Assembly: GCF_021869535.1 (NCBI RefSeq)
Contig: NW_026262593.1
Location: 53,555,318 to 53,619,317 of the forward strand
Direction: 5' to 3'
Source of the DNA: Mytilus californianus
Lineage: Eukaryota; Mollusca; Bivalvia; Mytilida; Mytilidae
Length of the DNA: 64,000 nt
The notes under the pieces are model-generated. The model worked only from the letters and a program-made list of their open reading frames with translations, did no database searches and was not told the DNA's origin. Shown in pieces: positions 33,201 through 45,200 of the stretch (position 1 is its first letter; each line of letters starts with the position of its first letter). The position numbers and the translations under genes are program-made.

Positions 33201-36200
33201 CATATATTCAATTTTTGTTGAAATCAAACAAAGTTTAATTTTGGACCCCAATTTGGACCAACTTGAAAACTGGGCCAAAAATCTAAAATCTAAATACATG
33301 TTTAGATTCAGCATATCAAAGAACCCCATATATTCAATTTTTGTTGAAATCAAACAAAGTTTAATTTTGGACCCCAACTTGGACCAACTTGAAAACTGGT
33401 CCCATAATCAAAAATCTAAACACATGTTTAGATTCAGCATATCAAAGAACCCCAAAAATTCAATTTTTGTTAAAATCAAACTAAGTTTAATTTTGGACCC
33501 TTTGGACCTTAATGTAGACCAATTTAAAAAACGGGACCCAAAATTAAAAATCTAAATACACGGTTAGATTTGGCATATCAAAGAACCCCAATAATTCAAT
33601 TTTTGATGAAATCAAACAAAGTTTAATTTTGGACCCTTTTGACCTCAATATGAACCAATTTGATAGCGGGCCCACAAATAAAAAATCTAAATACATGGTA
33701 AGATTCAGCATATCAAAGAACCCCATATATTCAATTTTTGTTGAAATCAAACAAAGTTTAATTTTGGACCCCAATTTGGACCAACTTGAAAACTGGGCCA
33801 AAAATCTAAAATCTAAATACATGTTTAGATTCAGCATATCAAAGAACCCCATATATTCAATTTTTGTTGAAATCAAACAAAGTTTAATTTTGGACCCCAA
33901 CTTGGACCAACTTGAAAACTGGTCCCATAATCAAAAATCTAAACACATGTTTAGATTCAGCATATCAAAGAACCCCAAAAATTCAATTTTTGTTAAAATC
34001 AAACTAAGTTTAATTTTGGACCCTTTGGACCTTAATGTAGACCAATTTAAAAAACGGGACCCAAAATTAAAAATCTAAATACACGGTTAGATTTGGCATA
34101 TCAAAGAACCCCAATAATTAAATTTTTGATGAAATCAAACAAAGTTTAATTTTGGACCCTTTTGACCTCAATATGAACCAATTTGATAGCGGGCCCACAA
34201 ATAAAAAATCTAAATACATGGTAAGATTCAGCATATCAAAGAACCCCATATATTCAATTTTTGTTGAAATCAAACAAAGTTTAATTTTGGACCCCAATTT
34301 GGACCAACTGGAAAACTGGGCCAAAAATCTAAAATCTAAATACATGTTTAGATTCAGCATATCAATGAACCCCATATATTCAATTTTTGTTGAAATCAAA
34401 CAAAGTTTAATTTTGGACCCCAACTTGGACCAACTTGAAAACTGGGCCCATAATCAAAATTCTAAACACATGTTTAGATTCAGCATATCAAAGAACCCCA
34501 AGAATTCAATTTTTGTTAAAATCAAACTAAGTTTAATTTTGGACCCTTTGGACCTTAATGTAGACCAATTTAAAAGCGGGACCCAAAATTAAAAATCTAA
34601 ATACACGGTTAGATTTGGCATATCAAAGAACCCCAATAATTCAATTTTTGATGAAATCAAACAAAGTTTAATTTTGGACCCTTTTGACCTCAATATGAAC
34701 CAATTTGATAGCGGGTCCACAAATAAAAAATCTAAATACATGGTTAGATTCAGCATATCAAAGAACCCCAAGAATTCAATTTTTGGTGAAATCAAACAAA
34801 GTTTAATTTTGGACCCTTTTGACCTTAATGTGGACAAAGTTGATAACGGGGCCCAAAAATCAAAAATCTAAATACATGGTTAGATTCAGCATATCAAAGA
34901 ACCCCATATATTCAATTTTTGTTGAAATCAAACAAAGTTTAATTTTGGACCCTGATTTGGACCAACTTGAAAACTGGGCCCATAATCAAAAATCTAAATA
35001 CATGTTTAGATTCAGCATATCAAAGAACCCTAAAAATTCAATTTTTGTTAAAATCAAACTAAGTTTAATTTTGGACCCTTTTGACCTTAATGTAGACCAA
35101 TTTGAAAACGGAAACAAAAATTAAGAATCTAAATACACGGTTAGATTCGGCATATCAAAGAACCCCAATAATTCAATTTTTGATGAAATCAAACAAAGTT
35201 AAATTTTGGACCCTTTGGACCTCAATGTGGACCAATTTAAAAACGGGGCCCAAAATCCAAAAACTTAATACACGGTTAGATTCAGCATATTAAAGAACCC
35301 CAAGAATTCAAGAATAAAACCCCATTGAAATTGATCAAGAAATAAGCAATTTATACGAAGTATCTTCTTTTGCACAATACTGTGCAATTGAATATTTCTT
35401 GCTATTGTGCAATACTGTACAATTGACAATTTCTTGCTATTGCGCAATATTGTGCTATTGGATATTTCTTGCTATTGCGCAATACTGTGCAATTGAAGAT
35501 TTCTTGCTATTGCGCAATACTGTGCAATTGAAGATTTCTTGCAATTGTGCAATACTGTGCAATTGAAAATTTCTTGCTATTGCACAATACTTATTATATA
35601 ATAATTTACACATCCTGTTTGGTGTGTATCTCCTACCATATCATTATTATTTGCTTTTAAATATTAATCAGAAATAACCAACTTAAAATGGAAAATTTTA
35701 AAAGAAAAAAAAAAAGGAAAAAAAGAAAAAAAAAGAAACCCCCCCCCCCCCCCCCCAAATTTTTTGAACCCCCTTATGATTCATCACCCCCAAACTCAAT
35801 CCCAGCCTTCCCTTTGTGGTATGGTACCTTGCAGTACAATTTCAGAGAGATCCATACACTTGAACACAAGTTATTGTCTGGAAACTAGAAAAATGCTTAT
35901 TTTTGGCCCCTTTTTGGCCCCCAATTCCTAAACGTTTCAGGCAATTACCCCCAAACTCAATTCCAGCTTTCCCTTTGTGATATGGAACCTTGTAGTACAA
36001 TTTCAGAAATATCCAAACACTTACACACAAGTTATTTTCATGAAACTAGAAAAATGCTTGTTTTTTGCCCCTTTTTTGGCCCCTAATTCCTAAAATTTTG
36101 AGGCAATTACCCCCAAAATCAATTACAGCCTTCCCTTTGTGATATGGAACCTTGTGGTACAATGTCAGAGAGATCCATACACTTACACACAAGTTATTGT

Positions 36201-39200
36201 CTGGAAGTTACAAAAATGCTTATTTTTGGCCCCTTTTTGGCCCCTAATTCCTTAACTGTTGGTACCATAACCCCCAAAATCAATCCCAACCTTCCTTTCG
36301 TGGTATTGACCCTTATGGTAAAATTTCATGGAGATCCATTCACTTAAACTAAAGTTAGAGTGCGAAAACCAATGTGTCTTCGGACGACGCCGGACGACGC
36401 CAGACGACGACGACGACGACGACGACGACGCCAACGTCATACCAATATACGACCAAAAAATTTTCAATTTTTGCGGTCGTATAAAAAGCACGTTTTCTTT
36501 TATTTAAATAACAACAAGCTGTCAAACAATTATCCCTTCAATAAGTTATATTGAAGCCATAAATCATTCACTGATTACAGGTTTGTTACCTTTGATGAGG
36601 TGTCCTTAGCTTGTCTTTATCAATAGAATTAATGATGCATAACAATGTACATAAAGGTAATCAGGTAAACGAGGTCAAACATGTAAGCGTGTATGGAACA
36701 ACATCCTATTTAATTACGCTTTATAGATATTATTTTAAATGAGCAATCAGTTTAAAAAAGTATCCTGATATTTAAAAGTTATTCTTCAAATAAGGATATT
36801 TATAAAAGAATAAGTATGATATATATTATTTTATTTAACACTGTACATCGTGTTAAATACTGGGGTACTCTCAAGGGGAAAATTTACTAAAATATATAGG
36901 AAAAACACCGAGAATAGCTTTGCTTGGGTATACCAAGCTGAGTTGTCCAATAAATAAGGGGGGCGTTCTCTATTCTTGTTTTCATATTAAAAACTGTTTT
37001 TATAATTAAAATCATAAAGAACAAGAAATGATTGTAACAGGATGCTGTTACGAAGTCTCCCAAACGAAGCTCCCATAATTCGTAATTCCCAGGGTCGCCT
37101 GACATTGGGCAACTTCCAGTGAAAATTGGTTTGGTCCAGTAAAGTTATATGCATTAGTGATGCCTGGGGACTAACCTTGTATATCATTCAAATAATCTTG
37201 GCATGACAAACCAGAATACATATGGTTCAGGGGTGGGGATCTCAACCATTTACAAGATACTAGAACATTGGGGGTGGGGAAGAACCCCTGGGGACTGGCC
37301 CTATACGTCATTCAAATGTTCATTACATGACGAACAGGAATATATATGGTTTAGGGGTGGGGATCTCAACCATTTACAAGATATTAGAACATTGGGGGTG
37401 GGGGGAACCCCTGGGGACTGACCGTATACGTCATTCAAATGTTCGACACATGACAAATAGGAATATATATGGTTTAGGGGTGGGGATCTCAACCATTTAC
37501 AAGATATTAGAACTTTCTCAAATGGCAGGGGGTGGGGGTGACCCTGGGGACTAACCCTGTGTTTCATTTGATGTGCTTTATCATGACAAACCAGAATATA
37601 TATGGTTTAGGGGTGGGGATCTCGACCATTTACAAGATATTAGAACTTTCTCAAATGGCATGGGGGTCGGGATGACCCCTGGGGACTAACCCTGTATATC
37701 ATTCAAACCATCTTAGCATGACAAACCAGAATATATATGGTTTAGGGGTGGGGATCTTGACCACTTACAAGGTATTAGAACTTTCTTAAATGGCAGGGGG
37801 TGGGGGTGACCCCTGGGGACTAACCCTGTATTTCATTTGATGTGCTTTATCATGACAAACCAGAATATATATGGTTTAGGGGTGGGGATCTCGACCATTT
37901 ACAAGATATTAGAACTTTCTCAAATGGCAGGGGGTCGGGATGACCCCTGGGGACTAACCCTGTATATCATTCAAACCATCTTAGCATGACAAACCAGAAT
38001 ATATATGGTTTAGGGGTGGGGATCTTTACCACTTACAAGATATTAGAACTTTCTTAAATGGCAGGGGGTGGGGTGACCCCTGGGGACCAACCCTGTATTT
38101 CATTTGATGTGCTTTATCATGACAAACCAGAATATATATGGTTTAGGGGTGGGGATCTTGACCATTTACAAGATATTAGATCTTTCTCAAATGGCAGGGG
38201 GTCGGGATGACCCCTGGGGACTAACCCTGTATATCATTCAAACCATCTTAGCATGACAAACCAGAATATATATGGTTTAGGGGTGGGGATCTTGACCACT
38301 TACAAGATATTAGAACTTTCTTAAATGGCAGGGGGTGGGGGTGACCCCTGGGGACTTACCCTGTATTACATTTGATGTGCTTTATCATGACAAACCAGAA
38401 TATATATGGTTTAGGGGTGGGGATCTCGACCATTTACAAGATATTAGAACTTTCTCAAATGGCAGGGGGTCGGGATGACCCCTGGGGACTAACCCTGTAT
38501 ATCAATCAAACAATCTTAGCATGACAAACCAGAATATATATGGTTTAGGGGTGGGGATCTTGACCATTTACAAGGTATTAGAACTTTCTTAAATGGCAGG
38601 GGGTGGGGGGTGACCCCTGGGGACTAACCCTGTATTTCATTTAATGGACTTTATCATTTAGAACATTTTCAATTAAAAAGATTGTTTCTATCACAAACGG
38701 TTTTCAATTTATAATCATTTGAAAATTTAAAAAAATAAAATCCCATAGGGTTCTATAGTAAAACCCTCTTTTCTTTTTGCCCCTCAAAGTACCCCTTTAT
38801 AAACCCCATTGCACAAACAAAACCCTGATTGCACCACTAGACATGTTAGTCTAACATATTATGAAACCCTAAGTTAATCTGACAAGCGGTTTTGGAGAAC
38901 GGGTGCGGACAAGTTCAAATTTAAAAGCGGCGGAAGAAGAAGAAGAAGAAGAAGAAGAAGAATAATAATAATAATAAGAACTGAGCAAAAACAATAAGTC
39001 TTCCCAAACTTCGTTTGGGAGACTTAATAATATCCAATCATGACAATCTCCGACTGTTATAAAGACTTTGTCTCAAATTGAACTTTACAAATCTGCCATC
39101 ATGGGCAAACGTAAACGTGACGATTCCGATCAAAATTCGAAATCGTACAAAGATAAATGTTATCACTGTTCAGTAGATTTTACACGGTTTAAAACAATAT

Positions 39201-42200
39201 CCTTCATTGGGCCTCCTCAATGTTATCTATAAATACCGCATCAGTTGTAAAAGTCACGTGGTCAGGTAATCAATACACAAAAAGAAAAGTATCACATGTA
39301 TTGATGATCAAGTTGTACTGCAATTAAAGCCAACATCAACAGTTTCAAATAAGATGGCCTTAATTTACAAAGTGTTAAGTACTCACAGAGAGAAAATAGA
39401 TTATATAAACAGACACAAAAACATGAGAACAGTCAGGTACTGAAGCTGATTGATGCAATGATGATTACTGTATTACGATACACAGAAAAATGACACAATA
39501 CCGAGGATAATATTTTATTTATTTTTAGAATGAAGAAAACAAAACAGTTATAAATAATTTTATTGCATATAACACTACTAATTATTTAGACACATATATC
39601 AATTTATGCATCCTCTCAGTTACATTTAAGTATCCAGCTGATCATTGACCGTCAAAAATATTTCTTTGAAAAATGTCCGGCTGTCGTCAGGAAATTTTGG
39701 AAGCCATGGCAACCACCAATATTTAATTAATTTGAGTGCCTCCCATCCTCCCACAAGATAAATTTTGGAACTGCCCTAAGATCTTCTAGACAATGCTATA
39801 CTCTGGCCTTTTAGAGCTCGACATAGACAGTTGTGTGTATTGTTAACTCTACATTAAACTCTAGATATCTTTTGGTTTTTGTGTTGTTGGGTTGATGTCT
39901 CATTTGTGTGTACCATGATGATGATGATAACGGATGGATGTTAAATCTCCAGTGGCAAGTTTAATGAATATTTAAGAAAAGAAACATGTTAACATGTTGT
40001 AGTATGAACCCTGCTTTACTTGGACCAACACACTGACCAAGACTTTTAACTTACTAGATCACAAGGTACCAGTCTGCAGGACTACATGACACCATTTCTG
40101 GTAAGAAATTTCAAATCTTTGGTTCGACTTGCTGAGGATCAAACCCACAACCTCTGGCAATGAGGGCAAGCAAGCTACCACAAGACCAGAGAGGCTTGAT
40201 GTATACCAGACATCTCTTCTTATTCATATATCACATAAACTTATGTACCTTAATGAGGTAATTAATTGTTTGAAAGTTTATTTTTGAGCTTAATAACATT
40301 TTTTTTTAACGATAAATGTTCAATTTTTCATTATACATGTACTTGACTATACACCAATCTCAAATTGTTTTTTATGAATGAGTAATAATGGTCAATCGGT
40401 GTAAAAGACGTCATTGAATAATCAGTTCTTACTGTGCCGTAATAACACATGCATTGTGACATAGGAAATGTACGGGAAAGTACACAAATTCAAAAGTCGT
40501 CTATTGATACAACACTACAAGACAGAATGACTAAATTACCTCTTTCTCCTCGGACAGCATAACCAATTCTGAGTCCTGTCATTTTCTGTCCCATCTGTTC
40601 AACATTTTGTCCAATCTGTAAAGCTAATTCATATGTGGGTGCTAAACAGAGACACTAAAATGTAAAATAAAATCAAACATTAAATTATTTTTGTCATGTG
40701 GTTGCTATTTTTTTTACTTGTTTCAACATTACTTTTCAAAATATATCATAGAAAAATATAGTACTGTGGATTGATTTATTTTCGTTGATTGTGGAAAAAT
40801 ATACATTTTTCGTGGATATTTGATTTTGTGGTTTTGCCAATGTCTGCATACAAGCATAATAGGAAACTTGTACTTAATTGAACATGAAAACCTCAACCTT
40901 GAAAAAAAAAATTTGTGACCCATATTTTTGAAAATAGCATGATATAAACTACATTTTGGTAAAGTGTTAAAACATTCTATTATTTTTGATTTATTACCAC
41001 CATGTACCTTTAAATGAGATTTTATGAAAATATGCCACAACCAATACAAACCTGGGGATAATCTTTGCTGATATCAACTCTACTTAACATTGTTAAGACA
41101 AATGCTGCTGTTTTTCCTGTTCCACTCTGACTCTGTGCTATCATGTTTACAGGTCTATAATAAACAAATGAAGAGCTTATCTTATGAATTTGAAAGAAAA
41201 CATCTTTTTGGTGATTTTTTCCTTATAAAATGTGCATGCCTTGTAAACAGAAAAGTTTACCATCTTAAATAAACAGCTGCGCCATGAGCGCATGATACCC
41301 CCGTCGCTTTTTCAAAGAATAAAGTTCAATAACTTCTCAATGTCATATCAGGAATTTATGAAAAACTAAAGGGAGGTTATCTTAGTCACCAAAGTTTCAT
41401 GAAAACTGCTCAAAGCACTTTAAAGATATTGTCAGAAAACTGGAAAATCACCCCTTTTTATGAATAAAATCCCATAACTCGGAAACATAAAACTAAAATT
41501 TATAAAAATCAAAAGGGAGCTTACGTCAATAGATATAAACAATTTACCAAAGTTTCATGAAAACTTCTCAAAGCATTTTTGAGTTATTGTCCGAAAACTG
41601 GAAAATCCCCCTTTTTTTAATGAATAAAACCCCATAACTCGGAAACATAAAATCTGAAATTTATAAAAATCGAAAGGGAGCTAATGTCAATAGATATAAA
41701 CAATTCACCAAAGTTTCTTGGAAATTGGTGAAAGTGTTTTTTTTAGTTATTGTCCGAAAACTGGAAAATCACCCTTTTTTAACGAATTTATATATGGGTA
41801 AAGTTTATATATTGACACAATGTCAAGTAACTTACTGAAAAAAAACAGGAAATCTGGGGTAACATCTGAACACAAAGAGTTTGATCCATTATGTTTATTT
41901 TGATACAAACTTAATTCTTGAATGCATGCAGGGGTTCATGTTCATTATTGTTCAGATAATAATGAAGTCACAAGCTCATAACCAAAACTATCTGAGATCT
42001 ATCAGATCAAAGTGACAACTATAGAATGCAAGAAAAATAAAGGTGCACTAATTCACAAATCCAAAAGTGAGAGGAGAAATCAAGATAAATAACAAGAAAA
42101 GAACAAACCTTAAATAACAACTCAAACCCAATAAAACTATCCGATGCACTGCAAGAGTTAGCTTAGCCTGATGGTAAACAGACACTTAATGAGTTGCTCC

Positions 42201-45200
42201 CAGTATTTAGGGGAACATATTGTTTACTGTTGGTATTAAGGAGTATTGTTAATTAGGCTCACTTGAACTGACTTTGTACTTTGGTCAAAGGTTGCTTATT
42301 TAATATGTACAGTTATGATACTCTTGGCTATGTCAGATGGTGACTTTATTGATCAACTGTTTTCAACAATTTTTTTTCAAGAGCTTATTAAATCAACACT
42401 TTTGAAAGTAAAGTATTAAACACATTAATGTATGACAATACTAATAAGTAAATCACTATTCAAGATTCAAACCATAAATCATTTATTTAAACAAATTAAA
42501 AACATTTTAAAGTTCATTCTGCTGTCTATTCCACTGTTCATACTCAGTTGATTTATCTCAAAGATCTGAAAAGCAATAAATAAAGTTAAAACAGTTTTAT
42601 ACATGATTTTAAATTGAAATGAATGAAAATGTGAGTCAAGGCTCCATGTTGAAGGCCATAACGTGACCTTATACGCTATAATTGTTTTTTTTTACTTCTT
42701 TAGGTCTTAGGTGAAGAGTTGTTTCTTTGGCAATAATACCACATCTTCTTATGTTTATGATGTTGTATGTTATCTATGTTGAAAACAGCATTGGAAATAA
42801 GTACCAGTCTTCACATTGATTTGCATTGTGTCTACATTCATGTTTTTATTGTCAAATTCAAGGGTATGGGGAGGTTGAGTGCTTAAAAACAAACTTGTTG
42901 CACCGTCTCAAGACAGAAACTTGCATGTTATGTAGTAGAGAATTGATAAGAAGTAGTGGATTCGTAAACGATAATCAACGAGCGACTTTAGTCGCAAGTT
43001 GATTATCGTTTCCGAATCCACTACTTCTTATCAATTCTCTAGCTTAACCCATTTCTAGTAAAACGACTGTCTGTTTTATGTTTTGACAATGAATCAACGG
43101 AATTTCATAAAAATAATTTCGTATTTTGTCTTTTTTATTTTATAATAGCTGGAAATGATTATATCCACACGGTTCACGTCTATATTTAAGTTAACATACG
43201 TTTAATATAACTTAAATGGGTTGTTAGCTCCCCTTTTTATTACCAGATTTCATACTTGTATATTTATATTTCATTCAATGCTTTATCATTACAAAGTATT
43301 TAAATTATATAGATTTTGGTATTTATGGTTTATTCAAAAAGACATACTGTGGATTCATTTATTTTCGTGGGTATCAATTTTCGTGGATTGAGGAACACTT
43401 GCATTTTCGTGGATATTTGATTTCGTGGTTTTGCCAATCTAAGCATACAAAGCCAAATTCACATTTGTAATTCGTTGAACATTTGAATTCGTGGTTCACC
43501 TGTACCCACGAAACCCACGAAAATTGGTATCCAACGAATAATAATGAATCCACAGTATATAAATATACAGAATTTATTTATTTTTTTTTTTAATAGTTAA
43601 AAAATTGTAATTACCAAAATTTAGAAACCTTTGAAATTTACATATATAGTATTTAGCAATCTGCTATTGTTGACAGCTGATTACGGATTGTCTACCATTT
43701 TAACCGTACTAAGTCAAATACATATATTTAGCGTAGTTGCCATAATACTACAATTTCATAATGCTCCAGTTAATGATGCTTTCCGAAATAAATAAAATAA
43801 TTGCTTAAAGTCTTTTTTGAACAATTATACATGAATTTTTGTTTAAACTGTTACCCTTTCATTAAGTTTAGATTATTTTTTACGTTATTACATTTGGCAT
43901 CCATCGTAAAACCAGTCAATAAACTAGTATTATCTGTGGTACGCATTCTGAATCTCCAGCAGAATTGCTCTTGCTACAGATGTACAATGTATAATTATGT
44001 AAATTTTTAACTTTTACATTCAAGCTGTTCATAGCCGTGATCGTCTAGTCGTTGGTACCGAAAAACATAGCTGTGACATTAACAGTGCCAAGTTCAAACC
44101 TTGTACCCGAATTGAAATTTTTTCATTGTAATTTTTTTCTCAACAAAAATATTGTTTTAATCATAGAGGTATTATATACTTCTTTTTCATTTAAAGGCGA
44201 TGATTTTGTTTCTGGTTTTACAATCAAAGAAGTAGTTTTACGGTCGTAGCTTATATATCACACTTTATTCAAGTTAGAGTCCGTTCAATGTTGACGTGAT
44301 GTATATTTGGACCATTTATAATCAAACAAGGAAAAAAATATTGATATTACGATATCATCATGATCATTATAAGACTAAAACCATAAGTAAGTATTTGCTA
44401 TGATAAAAAGGAAAAGTCCTTGTACGTTAAAAGTGACAAGTGTAATGGGCATATGAATGTTTATTTTATCAAGGAATTGCACTAATATATACAATTCCTT
44501 GATTCTCTAGTGTTTAGAACTAGTGTGTAATAGCCACAATCGTATAAAGACCCATCGGTTCATTATAACGATGTTGAAAATCGACCAATGTTCAAACCTG
44601 ACATCGTGAATAAACTCTGTTTTAAGATATTTCCATACTGCTATATAACTATAATCAAGAACGTTCAAATGTAGAACATAATCTTCCTTAAAAAATAACG
44701 TCCAAAATAAAACAATTTAAATAAATTTGAAAAGAACATGAACAAATCCAGACATAGTATATATATTTTATTAGATAACAAAAGCGAATTATCTCTGAGA
44801 CAGACATACAGTTTATTGACATGTATTGACAGTTGTGCGCTTTATGAGTGTTATTTAAATATTGATTTATGTCAGCACTCGTGGTATAGTGGTATCATGC
44901 ATAGACTGAAGACTCTACTGATTATGAAGAAAATACGCGCGAGTTCGAACCCTTCATATGCCACTCGTTTTTGAGAGGATAAAAAATCGTAAGTTAAAAG
45001 TTTAAAGTTATAAAAGAAGTTATCTTAAGTTAACGAAGTGGTCAGTGGATTCTTGAAAAATAATCTACTGTAAGAACAATAGACTGACGTCAGAGAAATG
45101 GGTTAAAGTCTTGTAATAATTATCTGTTTTCTTGTTTATTGTTGATGTTCTTTTGATAAAAGGCAGTATTTACATCTATATAGGTTGTGGTTTTTACAGT

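Noticed and set aside
4529-36482. Family A as a foldback or TIR DNA transposon
   Set aside because: The inverted words are short and subterminal, the ends are asymmetric with one hairpin, and the empty site shows no duplication; a Helentron-like class fits better, though not proven.
44034-44105. Functional tRNA-His gene
   Set aside because: Only the 5' half and a T-loop word match; acceptor and T stems do not pair.
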